A stretch of DNA of 64,000 nucleotides from Methylobacterium isbiliense (GTDB lineage Bacteria > Pseudomonadota > Alphaproteobacteria > Rhizobiales > Beijerinckiaceae): positions 1-64,000 of the forward strand of contig NZ_BPQQ01000071.1 in NCBI RefSeq assembly GCF_022179325.1, written 5' to 3'. Positions 18,629 to 28,482 of the stretch are shown one piece after another (position 1 is the first letter of the stretch; each line of letters begins with the position of its first letter). The notes under the pieces are model-generated. The model saw only the letters and a list, made by a program, of their open reading frames with translations. It was not told the DNA's origin and searched no databases. A program made the translations under genes and the position numbers.

Positions 18629-19723
18629 ATGCTCATCCTCGTCGTCGGTGCGGGTGTGGTCGGGCTCGCCTGCGGGCGGGCGCTCGCCCTGCGCGGCCAC
18701 GAGGTGATCGTGGCGGAGGCCGAGGGTGGCATCGGGACCGGCGTGTCCTCGCGCAACTCCGAGGTCATCCACGGCGGCATGTACTACCCGGCGGGATCGC
18801 TGCGCGCCCGCCACTGCGTGGCGGGGCGGCGCCTGCTCTACGCCTACTGCGCCAGCCACGGCGTGCCGCATGCGAAGACCGGCAAGCTCATCGTCGCCGC
18901 GACCGAGCCCGAGCGGGCCAAGATCGCGGCGATCCATCGGCAGGGCGTGGCCAACGGCGTCGAGGGGCTGGAACTCCTCGATGGGGCGCAGGCGCGCCGG
19001 CTTGAACCCAACCTCGCCTGCACGGCGGCGCTGCTCTCGCCCGAAACCGGCATCGTCGACAGCCACGCCCTGATGCTGGCTCTGCAGGGGGACCTTGAGG
19101 CGCATGGCGGTGCGCTCGCCGTCCACACGCCCGTCGAGCGGCTGGTGCGCGACGGGGCCGGCTGGGTCGCGGTGTTCGGCGGCGCGGCGCCCGGGGACCT
19201 CGCCGTGGACGCGGTCGTCAACGCGGCGAGCTTCGGGGCGCACGCGCTCGCGGCCGCCACCGAGGGCTACCCGGCCGGGCGGGTGCCCCGCCTCGTGCTG
19301 GCCAAGGGCAACTACTTCGGCTGCCTCGGCCGCCCGGCCTTCACGCGCCTGATCTATCCGGCGCCGGTCGAAGGGGGCTTGGGGATCCACCTCACCCTCG
19401 ATCTCGCCGGGCGCATGCGCTTCGGCCCGGACGTCGAGTGGATCGAGGCGCCCGATTACGAGGTCGATCCCGGCCGCGGCGCGCTGTTCTACGCCGCCAT
19501 CCGGCGCTACTGGCCCGACCTGCCGGACGATGCGCTGTTTGCCGATTATGCCGGCATCCGCCCGAAGCTGTCGGGACCCGGGCAGCCGGCCGTGGATTTC
19601 GTCCTCGACGGCCCGGCCGATCACGGCCTGCCCGGCCTCGTGCAGATGTTCGGCATCGAGAGCCCGGGCCTGACGTCGAGCCTGTCCCTCGCCGAGGACG
19701 TGGCGGACCGGCTGGGCGCCTGA
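18629..19723 (+). CDS. FAD-dependent oxidoreductase, L-2-hydroxyglutarate oxidase (LhgO)-like
   Basis: DAO-fold flavoenzyme, 364 residues. The N-terminus is the FAD-binding Rossmann motif VVGAGVVGLACGRALALRGHEVIVAEAE (about 5-32), followed by SSRNSEVIHGGMYYP, the signature of the LhgO/L2HGDH branch, which oxidises L-2-hydroxyglutarate to 2-oxoglutarate. LIYPAPVEGGLGIHLTLDLAGRMRFGPDVEW and the C-terminal GIESPGLTSSLSLAE complete the match. ATG 18629 is preceded by GGCGGAAG. It follows the pckA terminator and precedes lepA on the same strand; the 120-base gap to lepA suggests independent expression. Family firm, exact substrate likely but not proved. Confidence 0.85.
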   Translation: MLILVVGAGVVGLACGRALALRGHEVIVAEAEGGIGTGVSSRNSEVIHGGMYYPAGSLRARHCVAGRRLLYAYCASHGVPHAKTGKLIVAATEPERAKIAAIHRQGVANGVEGLELLDGAQARRLEPNLACTAALLSPETGIVDSHALMLALQGDLEAHGGALAVHTPVERLVRDGAGWVAVFGGAAPGDLAVDAVVNAASFGAHALAAATEGYPAGRVPRLVLAKGNYFGCLGRPAFTRLIYPAPVEGGLGIHLTLDLAGRMRFGPDVEWIEAPDYEVDPGRGALFYAAIRRYWPDLPDDALFADYAGIRPKLSGPGQPAVDFVLDGPADHGLPGLVQMFGIESPGLTSSLSLAEDVADRLGA

Positions 19724-19843
19724 GGCCATGCGTCCCGCCGCCGTCTTGGCGCGGGGCAGGGTCGCTGCTATCTCCCGTCCGCTTTCCCAATGCCCCGTGC
19801 GCCACGCTGACCGTCGCGCCTGCGCGCCGGAGACCGTCTCGGA

Positions 19844-21649
<1,806 letters not shown>

Positions 21650-21658
21650 GGCGCCGCC

Positions 21659-22258
21659 TCACCCCGTGACCGCCACCGCCACCTCGTTGCGGCGCAGGAA
21701 CGGCAGCGTCAGCGGCGGGTCGTAGCCGAGGAAGGCCGGTGCGCCCTCGGGCGTGAGCCCGGCCTGGGCGAGCACGCGCAGCAGCTCCGCCTCGCGGGCG
21801 CGCCGCGCCGCTTGCGTCGGCCGGCCGGAGAAGCGCAGCACCGCGAGGCGCTGCGCCGGAAGCGAGACGATCCGCACCTGCGGGTCGGTCGGGACGGGCG
21901 CGCCGTCCTCGACGACGCGCCGCGGCAGCACGAAGCGCATCGCGCCCGCCCTGGCCTCCACCGGCGCCGTCATGGCAATGAGGTCGCCGGTCTGCTCCAC
22001 CGGCACCGTCATGGCGACCAGCCGCTCGGCCCGGTTCGCGCCCGTGATGTAGCGGAAGAGCCGCCGGAAGGCCTGTGCGTCGCCGGGGCCCTTCGCCTCG
22101 GTCTCCACCACCGCCCGCGGGGCGTAGTCGCGGATCTCGACGCCGCCCGGCAGGCGGTGCACCACCGCATAGCGCGGCTGCTCGTAGGTGGCGCGGATGC
22201 CGACCGCCGAGAGTGCCGACTCGGCCGCCGTGACGAGGTAATAGCCGAACTTTCCCAT
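21659..22258 (-). CDS. SOUL family haem-binding protein
   Basis: 199 residues with one SOUL/HBP domain. The recognisable pieces are EQPRYAVVHRLPGGVEIRDYAPRAVVETEAKG, FRRLFRYITGANRA, the paired IAMTAPVE motifs and the C-terminal FLGYDPPLTLPFLRRNEVAV. A hydrophobic stretch at the very N-terminus (YYLVTAAESALSAVG) could be a weak signal or anchor. Bacterial SOUL proteins bind haem or tetrapyrroles; their physiological role is mostly unknown. Divergent from glcF over 113 bases that include a 12-bp palindrome. Start ATG 22258 is unambiguous. Confidence 0.88.
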   Translation of the reverse strand: MGKFGYYLVTAAESALSAVGIRATYEQPRYAVVHRLPGGVEIRDYAPRAVVETEAKGPGDAQAFRRLFRYITGANRAERLVAMTVPVEQTGDLIAMTAPVEARAGAMRFVLPRRVVEDGAPVPTDPQVRIVSLPAQRLAVLRFSGRPTQAARRAREAELLRVLAQAGLTPEGAPAFLGYDPPLTLPFLRRNEVAVAVTG

Positions 22259-22308
22259 CGCGGACCGGGGGATGCGGCGTTGCGGGACCGCCCCGCGCGC
22301 CTTGAAAG

Positions 22309-22320
22309 TGTTCTAGAACA
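22309..22320. promoter_or_regulatory. Perfect 12-bp palindrome between the SOUL gene and glcF
   Basis: TGTTCTAGAACA is its own complement and lies roughly midway in the 113-base divergent region, 51 bases before each gene's start. CTAG-centred palindromes are rare by chance in GC-rich genomes and often mark operators. It does not match the alphaproteobacterial LexA box (GTTC-N7-GTTC). The binding protein is unknown. Confidence 0.45.
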
Positions 22321-22371
22321 GCCCCGGCCCGAGAGAAGCCGACCCGACCGAACCACGACCGAGGATCCGCC

Positions 22372-23715
22372 GTGCAGACCAACTTCACCCCGGAGCAGCT
22401 CGCCGATCCCGCCATGGCGGCTTCGGAGAAGATCCTGCGCACCTGCGTGCATTGCGGCTTCTGCACCGCCACCTGCCCGACCTACCTGCTGCTCGGCGAC
22501 GAGCTGGATTCGCCGCGCGGGCGCATCTACCTGATCAAGGACATGCTGGAGGGGGGCAAGCCGGCGACGCCCGAGGTGGTCAAGCACGTCGACCGCTGCC
22601 TGTCCTGCCTGTCCTGCATGACGACCTGCCCGTCGGGCGTGCACTACATGCACCTCGTCGACCATGCCCGGGCGCATATCGAGGAGACCTACCGGCGGCC
22701 CGTCGGGGACCGCTGGATGCGCGCCCTGCTGGCCCAGGTGCTGCCCTATCCGAACCGCTTCCGCCTCGCGCTCCTCGCCGCGACCCTCGGGCGCCCGTTC
22801 CGGCGCCTCGTCGCCGCCCTGCCGCGGGCCGGCAGCCGGCTCGCCGCCATGCTCGACCTCGCCCCCGCGACCCTGCCCAACCGCGCGGCCGGCGACCGCC
22901 CCGGCAGCTTCCCGCCCGCCGGCCCGTCCCGGGGCCGGGTGGCGCTGCTGCGCGGCTGCGCCCAGAGCGTGCTGCGGCCGGACTTCAACGAGGCGGCGAT
23001 CCGCCTCCTCAACCGCCACGGCATCACGGTGGTGCAGGCGAAGGGGGAGGGCTGCTGCGGGGCGCTGACCCACCACATGGGCCGGGAGGAATCCTCCCAC
23101 GCCTTCGCCAGGCGCACCATCGATGCCTGGATCGCCGAGATGGACGGCGAGGGGCTCGACGCGATCGTGGTGACGGCCTCGGGCTGCGGCACCACCATCA
23201 AGGATTACGGCTTCATGTTCCGCGACGATCCGGCCTATGCCGAGAAGGCGCGGCGCGTCTCCGCCATCGCCAAGGACGTGACCGAGTACGTCTCCGGCCT
23301 CGGGCTGATGGAGCCCGTGGTCGAGAGCGACCTCGTGGTGGCCTATCACTCCGCCTGCTCGATGCAGCACGGCCAGGGCATCCGCACCGAGCCCAAGGCG
23401 CTCATCAAGCGCGCCGGCTTCACCGTGAAGGACGTGCCGGAGGGCCACATCTGCTGCGGCTCGGCAGGCACCTACAACATCCTGCAGCCGGAACTCGCCG
23501 CGGCCCTGCGCGCCCGCAAGGTCGCCAACATCGAGCGCATCCGCCCCGACCTGATCGCCACCGGCAACATCGGCTGCGTGACGCAGATCGGGAAGGGCAC
23601 CGGGATCCCGATCGTCCACACGGTGGAACTGCTCGACTGGGCGACGGGCGGCCCGAAGCCGGCCGCGCTGGAGGGGCTGGAGGAGCGCCGGCCCGCGATG
23701 GCGGCAGCCGAGTAG
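22372..23715 (+). CDS. glcF: Glycolate oxidase iron-sulfur subunit GlcF
   Basis: Iron-sulfur subunit of glycolate oxidase, passing electrons from the flavin subunits to the respiratory chain; 447 residues. Two ferredoxin-like clusters are visible: CVHCGFCTATCP near residue 25 and CLSCLSCMTTCP near residue 80. Two CCG domains follow (GEGCCGALTHHMG and HICCGSAGTYNI), the hallmark of the GlcF/heterodisulfide-reductase group. Starts at GTG 22372 after GAGGATCC. The flavin subunits GlcD and GlcE, normally adjacent, are not in the window, so they must be encoded elsewhere. A stem at 23738-23769 separates it from the convergent dihydroorotase. Confidence 0.93.
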   Translation: MQTNFTPEQLADPAMAASEKILRTCVHCGFCTATCPTYLLLGDELDSPRGRIYLIKDMLEGGKPATPEVVKHVDRCLSCLSCMTTCPSGVHYMHLVDHARAHIEETYRRPVGDRWMRALLAQVLPYPNRFRLALLAATLGRPFRRLVAALPRAGSRLAAMLDLAPATLPNRAAGDRPGSFPPAGPSRGRVALLRGCAQSVLRPDFNEAAIRLLNRHGITVVQAKGEGCCGALTHHMGREESSHAFARRTIDAWIAEMDGEGLDAIVVTASGCGTTIKDYGFMFRDDPAYAEKARRVSAIAKDVTEYVSGLGLMEPVVESDLVVAYHSACSMQHGQGIRTEPKALIKRAGFTVKDVPEGHICCGSAGTYNILQPELAAALRARKVANIERIRPDLIATGNIGCVTQIGKGTGIPIVHTVELLDWATGGPKPAALEGLEERRPAMAAAE

Positions 23716-23737
23716 GGGTGCGTGAACGACGACGTCG

Positions 23738-23769
23738 GGAGCCCCTGTCCCACTCGGGTGAGGGGCTCC
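23738..23769. terminator. Bidirectional terminator hairpin between convergent glcF and dihydroorotase genes
   Basis: GGAGCCCCT (23738-23746) and AGGGGCTCC (23761-23769) form a perfect 9-bp stem around a 14-base loop in an 81-base gap where two genes converge. Symmetry allows it to act on both strands. Confidence 0.6.
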
Positions 23770-23796
23770 GGCGCCTTGGCCCTTCCGCCGCCGCAC

Positions 23797-25137
23797 TCAC
23801 TCCCGCGCCGGAAAGCCCTCCTCGAACCGCGCCGCCTCGCCGCGCGACGGGGTCTCCAGGCTGCCCTCCCACATCACCACCTGCCCGCGCACGACCGTGC
23901 CGATGGGCCAGCCGGTCACGCGCGTGCCGTCGTAGGGCGTCCAGCCGCAGCGCGAGGCGATCCAGGCGTTGGTGATGGTCTCGCGGCGCTTCAGGTCCAC
24001 CAGCGTGACGTCGGCGTCGTAGCCCAGCGCGAGCCGGCCCTTGCGGGCGAGGCCGAAGGCGCGCTGGGGACCGGCGCTGGTGAGGTCCACGAAGCGCGCG
24101 AGGCTGAGCCGGCCCGCCGCCACGTGGTCGAGCATGATCGGCACCAGGGTCTGCACGCCGGTCATGCCAGAGGGTGAATCCGGGTAGGGCTTGGCCTTCT
24201 CCTCCAGCGTGTGCGGGGCATGGTCGGAGCCGAGCACGTCGGCCACCCCCTGCGAGAGCCCCCACCACAGCCCGTCGCGATGGGCCGCATCGCGCACGGG
24301 GGGATTCATCTGCACCAGCGTGCCCAGGCGCGCATACGCCTCCGTCCCGTCGAGGGTGAGGTGGTGGGGCGTCAGCTCCACCGTCGCCACGTCCTTGTGC
24401 GCCGCGAGGAAGCGCATCTCCTCGGCCGTGGAGATGTGCAGCACGTGAATGCGCGCGCCGGTCTCGCGGGCGATGCGCACGAGGCGCTGCGTGGCCTTCA
24501 GCGCCGCCTCGGGCGAGCGCCAGACCGGGTGCGAGGAGGGATCTCCCGGCACGCGCAGGCCCTTGCGTTCGCGCAGCATCGCCTCGTCCTCGGCGTGGAA
24601 GGCGGCGCGGCGGCGGATGCGGCGCAGGATCTCGGTCAGCCCGGCATCGTCCTCGACCAGCAGCGAGCCGGTGGACGAGCCGATGAACACCTTGATGCCG
24701 GCCGCGCCCGGCAGCCGCTCCAGCTCCGCCACGTCGGCGGCGTTCTCGTGCGTGCCGCCGACCCAGAAGGCGAAGTCGCAGTGCATGCGGTGATGGCCGC
24801 GGCGGATCTTGTCGGCCAGCGCCTCCGGGCTCGTGGTCTGGGGCGAGGTGTTCGGCATCTCGAACACGGTGGTGACGCCGCCCATCACGGCGGCGCGCGA
24901 GCCGGTCTCCAGATCCTCCTTGTGGTCGAGCCCCGGCTCGCGGAAGTGGACCTGGCTGTCGATCACGCCCGGCAGGAGGTGCAGCCCGGTGCAATCCTGC
25001 ACCCGCCCGGCCGAGGCCTGGGCCAAGTCGCCGATCGCCGCGATGCGCCCGTCCCGCACGCCGAGATCGGCCGGGCCGATCCCGTCGTGATTGACGATGG
25101 TGCCGCCGCGCAGGAGGAGGTCGAAGCTCTGGCTCAT
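23797..25137 (-). CDS. pyrC: Dihydroorotase (amidohydrolase superfamily, QVH variant)
   Basis: Cyclises N-carbamoyl-aspartate to dihydroorotate in pyrimidine synthesis. The 446-residue protein has the dihydroorotase phrases LPGVIDSQVHFREPGL (55-70), MGGVTTVFEMPNTSP, AGIKVFIGSSTGSLLV with the carboxylated-lysine position, ARIHVLHISTAEEM, LTPHHL and LGSDHAPHTLEEK. The metal motif usually written HxH reads QVH here (Gln62, His64); this occurs in one dihydroorotase subfamily, so activity is still expected. An allantoinase or hydantoinase role is the main alternative. Start ATG 25137; divergent from ygfZ across 115 bases. Confidence 0.85.
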   Translation of the reverse strand: MSQSFDLLLRGGTIVNHDGIGPADLGVRDGRIAAIGDLAQASAGRVQDCTGLHLLPGVIDSQVHFREPGLDHKEDLETGSRAAVMGGVTTVFEMPNTSPQTTSPEALADKIRRGHHRMHCDFAFWVGGTHENAADVAELERLPGAAGIKVFIGSSTGSLLVEDDAGLTEILRRIRRRAAFHAEDEAMLRERKGLRVPGDPSSHPVWRSPEAALKATQRLVRIARETGARIHVLHISTAEEMRFLAAHKDVATVELTPHHLTLDGTEAYARLGTLVQMNPPVRDAAHRDGLWWGLSQGVADVLGSDHAPHTLEEKAKPYPDSPSGMTGVQTLVPIMLDHVAAGRLSLARFVDLTSAGPQRAFGLARKGRLALGYDADVTLVDLKRRETITNAWIASRCGWTPYDGTRVTGWPIGTVVRGQVVMWEGSLETPSRGEAARFEEGFPARE

Positions 25138-25252
25138 CCGGCACTGTCCTTCGGCACGAGGGCGCGGGGCCGATTGAGAGCGGCCCCGCGGCGGCTTATG
25201 TCAGGCCCGGTCCCGGTTCAAGCCGGCCGCCGGATTCGAAGGAGCCGCCCGC

Positions 25253-26083
25253 ATGCCCATCGCCCCCCTGCCGGACCGCGCCGTCGTGGCCATCGCGGGC
25301 GAGGAGGCCGCGGGCTTCCTGCAGGGCCTCGTGACCTGCAACGTCGAGACCCTGCCGCCCGGCGAGGCGCGGCCGGGCGCGCTGCTCACCCCGCAGGGCA
25401 AGATCCTGTTCGACTTCCTGATCGCGCGGGCCGGCGACGGCTTCCACCTCGACGTCGCCCGCGCCCTGGTGCCGGACCTGATCCGGCGCCTGACGCTCTA
25501 CCGGCTGCGCGCCAAGGTGACGCTGGCCGAGACGCCGCTCACGGTGAGCGCGGCCTGGGACGCGGCGCCCGGCGAGGGCTGGCTGCGCGACGGGCGCCTG
25601 CCGGCGCTCGGCTGGCGCCTCCACGCGCCCGAGGCGCCCGCCGCGGATGCGGACGAGGGCGCCTACCATGCCCACCGGATCGGGCTCGGCGTGCCGGAGA
25701 GCGGCGCCGATTTCACCCTCGGCGACGCCTTTCCGCACGAGGCGCTGATGGACGAGCTCGGCGGGGTGGATTTCCGCAAGGGCTGCTATGTCGGGCAGGA
25801 GGTGGTGTCGCGCATGCAGCACCGCGGCACCGCGCGCACCCGCGTGGTGATGCTGCGCTACCCGGGCGGCGCGGCGGCCCCTGCCGGCACGCCGGTCACC
25901 GCCGGCGGCAAGGCCCTCGGCACGACCGGCAGCGCCGCGGGCGATCGCGGCCTCGCGCTCCTGCGCCTCGACCGGCTCGCCGACGCGCTGGCGGCCGGGG
26001 AGGGGGCGGAGGCCGGGGGGCTGCCCGTGAGCGTGGAAAAACCCGGCTTCGCGCGCTTTGCCATGCCGGCCGAGGCCGGCTGA
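25253..26083 (+). CDS. ygfZ: Folate-binding protein YgfZ (Fe-S cluster maturation)
   Basis: Tetrahydrofolate-dependent helper in repair or assembly of certain 4Fe-4S enzymes; 276 residues of GcvT-like fold. The diagnostic YgfZ signature with its functional cysteine is KGCYVGQEVVSRMQHRGTARTR. Upstream blocks are VAIAGEEAAGFLQGLVTCNVE and GALLTPQGKILFDFLI. The start at ATG 25253 is supported by AAGGAG a few bases before. The last six codons (Met-Pro-Ala-Glu-Ala-Gly plus stop) are the first copy of a 27-bp tandem repeat that runs on past the stop, so the C-terminus has been shaped by repeat expansion. Confidence 0.92.
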   Translation: MPIAPLPDRAVVAIAGEEAAGFLQGLVTCNVETLPPGEARPGALLTPQGKILFDFLIARAGDGFHLDVARALVPDLIRRLTLYRLRAKVTLAETPLTVSAAWDAAPGEGWLRDGRLPALGWRLHAPEAPAADADEGAYHAHRIGLGVPESGADFTLGDAFPHEALMDELGGVDFRKGCYVGQEVVSRMQHRGTARTRVVMLRYPGGAAAPAGTPVTAGGKALGTTGSAAGDRGLALLRLDRLADALAAGEGAEAGGLPVSVEKPGFARFAMPAEAG

Positions 26084-26164
26084 AGCCCGTTGCCGGCCGA
26101 GGCCGGCTGAAGCCCGTTGCCGGCCGAGGCCGGCTGAAGCCCCTTGCCGGCCGAGGCCGGCTGA
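26064..26164. repeat. Tandem repeat, 27-bp unit, nearly four copies, each a hairpin
   Basis: Units begin at 26064, 26091, 26118 and 26145, the last lacking its end. Each holds the palindrome GCCGGCCGAGGCCGGC (7-bp arms, GA centre) followed by TGA. Copies 1 and 2 are identical; copy 3 has one change (CCCCT for CCCGT). The first unit encodes the last residues and stop of ygfZ; the others are untranslated. Four hairpins in a row probably end transcription from ygfZ. Confidence 0.85.
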
Positions 26165-26229
26165 CGAGCTCACGCTCCGCCGAGCGCGGATCCTGCCGCT
26201 CGCCCGAAGGCCCCGGGCGCGCACCAGGC

Positions 26230-28314
26230 TCAGGCCGCGCTCTCGGCCACTTGCGGCTCCCAGCCGATCGACCGGCGCAGGAAGGCCATCCCGAGCGCCG
26301 CGAAGGCGGCGGTCTCGGCGCTGTTCTTGCCGTAGGAGTGCCCGCCGGCCTCCGGCTCGTAGAAGCGCGCGGCGTAGCCCATGGCCTGGAGCTTGGCAGC
26401 CATCTTGCGGGCGTGGCCCGGATGCACCCGGTCGTCGCGGCGGGTGGTGGCGATCAGGATCGGCGGGTAGGACCGCCCGGCTTCCGCGACGTGATAGGCG
26501 GAGATGTGCTGCAGGAAGGCCCAGTCCTCCGCCATGTCGGGGTCGCCGTACTCCGCCACCCAGCTCGCCCCCGCCAGCAGCCGGTGGTAGCGGCGCATGT
26601 CGATGAGCGGGATGGTGCACAGCAGCGCGCCGAACCGTTCGGGGTAGCGGGTCAGCATGTTGGCGATGAGCAGGCCGCCGTTCGAGCCGCCCTCGGCGGC
26701 GATGCGCTGCGGCCGCGTCACGCCCCGGCGGACGAGATCGGCCGCCACCGCCGCGAAATCGTCGTGGCTGAGCGCCTTGCCCTCGCGCCGGCCCGCCTCG
26801 TGCCAGCGGGTGCCGAACTCGCCGCCGCCGCGGATGTTGGCGACCACCCGCGTGCCGCCCTTGGCGAGCCACAGCCGCCCGATCACCGCCGAGTAGCCGG
26901 CGAGGTTCGAGACCTGGAAGCCGCCGTAGCCCGACAGGTGCACCGGGGCCTCGCCGGTCTCCCCCGGCGGCCCGGCCTGCACGTAGGGGATCCGCTCGCC
27001 GTCCACCGAGACGGCCTCGTGGCGCGTCACCACGAGGCCGTCCGCGTCGAACAGCGCCGGGGCTTGGCGCAGCACGGTCGGGGACGCCGGGCCGGGGCGC
27101 GTCAGCATCAGGGTCGCGGGCGTGACCGGGTCGTTGGCGGCGGCGAGCAGATCGCCGTTCGATTCCTCCTCCTCGCCGTCGAAGGACCAGACCTGCACCA
27201 TGCCGAGTTCCGGCAGGCCGCCCACCGCGCTCTCGCGCCAGCCATCCGAGGGCGTGAAGACGGGAAAGCGCGCCTGGAGGTCGTCGAGGACCGACAGGAC
27301 GAGCTGCCCGCCGGTCCAGAAGAAGCCCTGCAGGGCCCGGCGCGGTCCCGGCTCGAACAGCACCCGGAAGCCGCGCTCGCCCGCCAGGAAGGCGTCGAGC
27401 CCGATGCCGAGCACGGTGTCGGGGGCGTAGGTCGTTCCGCCCACGGTCCAGGGCTTGCGCGGGCGCACCGCCAGAGAGCCGCGGTGCCACTGCGCCTCGG
27501 CGTCGGTGGGCAGGTCGAGCCGGGTCTTCGGCCCGCCGCGGTCGCCGATGTGGATCGCCGCGTCGAAGAAGCCGGTGCGCTCGACGAACACGATCCGCTC
27601 CGGCACCACGCCCCGGTCGGGCGCGCCGTACACCACCATGCTCTCGGGGCCGGCCGCGAACAGGACCGCCGCCTGCATCGGATCGCTGCCGCGGCGCCAC
27701 AGCCGCACCGTGCGGGCATAGCCCGAGCGGGTGGCCATGTCCTCGCCGAGCGGGCTCGCCAGCAGCACGGTGTCGGGATCGAGCCAGGCCGGATAGCTCT
27801 TGCCCTCCGGCAGCGCGAAGCCGTCCGGCACGAAACGCCGCGTCGAAAGGTCGAACTCCCGCAGTAGCGTGGCATCGCCGCCGCCGCGCGAGAGCTGGAG
27901 CAGCACCCGCTCGTGCGCGGGCGGCAGGCTGATCGCGCCCGCCCAGACCCAGTCCTCGTTCTCCTCGCGGGCGAGCGCGTCGAGATCGAGCAGCACCTCC
28001 CAGGCCGGATCGGGGCTGCGGTAGGACTCGAGCGTGGTGCGCCGCCACAGGCCGCGCGGGTGTTCGGCATCCTGCCAGAAATTGTAGAGGAGCCCGCCGC
28101 GCCGCGTGACGCCCGCGATCTTGTCCGGCCGGTCGAGCGCGGCCTTCAGGCCGTCCCGGTCGGCGGCGAAGCGCCCGTCCGCGTAGGCCTCGAGCGTGGC
28201 GGCATTCTGGGCCTCGACCCAGGCGAGGGCACGCGACCCGTCGATCTCCTCGAGCCACAGGTACGGATCGTCGTCGGGCGCGGCGAGGGTCGGGCGCGGA
28301 TCGGGCTGAAGCAT
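26230..28314 (-). CDS. Prolyl oligopeptidase family (S9) serine peptidase
   Basis: 694-residue two-domain peptidase. The N-terminus DPYLWLEEIDGSRALAWVEAQN is typical of prolyl oligopeptidases, and residues of about 70-400 form the beta-propeller that limits substrates to short peptides. The catalytic domain has the Ser motif AAEGGSNGGLLIANM, the Asp region RDDRVHPGHARKM and the His in GGHSYGKNS. No signal peptide is visible, so it acts in the cytoplasm on oligopeptides. Start ATG 28314. Convergent with ygfZ and separated from it by the tandem hairpin repeat; divergent from hpnI. Specificity after proline is family inference. Confidence 0.92.
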   Translation of the reverse strand: MLQPDPRPTLAAPDDDPYLWLEEIDGSRALAWVEAQNAATLEAYADGRFAADRDGLKAALDRPDKIAGVTRRGGLLYNFWQDAEHPRGLWRRTTLESYRSPDPAWEVLLDLDALAREENEDWVWAGAISLPPAHERVLLQLSRGGGDATLLREFDLSTRRFVPDGFALPEGKSYPAWLDPDTVLLASPLGEDMATRSGYARTVRLWRRGSDPMQAAVLFAAGPESMVVYGAPDRGVVPERIVFVERTGFFDAAIHIGDRGGPKTRLDLPTDAEAQWHRGSLAVRPRKPWTVGGTTYAPDTVLGIGLDAFLAGERGFRVLFEPGPRRALQGFFWTGGQLVLSVLDDLQARFPVFTPSDGWRESAVGGLPELGMVQVWSFDGEEEESNGDLLAAANDPVTPATLMLTRPGPASPTVLRQAPALFDADGLVVTRHEAVSVDGERIPYVQAGPPGETGEAPVHLSGYGGFQVSNLAGYSAVIGRLWLAKGGTRVVANIRGGGEFGTRWHEAGRREGKALSHDDFAAVAADLVRRGVTRPQRIAAEGGSNGGLLIANMLTRYPERFGALLCTIPLIDMRRYHRLLAGASWVAEYGDPDMAEDWAFLQHISAYHVAEAGRSYPPILIATTRRDDRVHPGHARKMAAKLQAMGYAARFYEPEAGGHSYGKNSAETAAFAALGMAFLRRSIGWEPQVAESAA

Positions 28315-28482
28315 CGGGATCGGTCCGGGCGGAAGCGAGGGAGCGGGCGATACGGGAACCCGGCGAACCTAGCCGGATGCGGCCGGGCGTCCAGGGGGGC
28401 GCTCCGTCACACGGCTGCAACACGGCGGAGGTTTGAGACAGGGGCGGTTCTCCCGCTTCGACGGCTCGTCCCAGGATCCCGC

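Noticed and set aside
22309-22320. LexA (SOS) box
   Set aside because: The site is a CTAG palindrome and does not have the direct GTTC-N7-GTTC form of alphaproteobacterial LexA sites; neighbours are not DNA-repair genes.
26064-26164. CRISPR array
   Set aside because: Repeats are directly adjacent with no spacers, only 27 bp, and begin inside a coding gene; no cas gene is near.
24211-27867. Very long plus-strand open frame (1218 codons) across several genes
   Set aside because: It is antisense to the dihydroorotase and S9 peptidase and out of frame with ygfZ, with an Arg/Gly/Ala/His-rich product lacking any motif. High GC makes stop codons rare in such frames.
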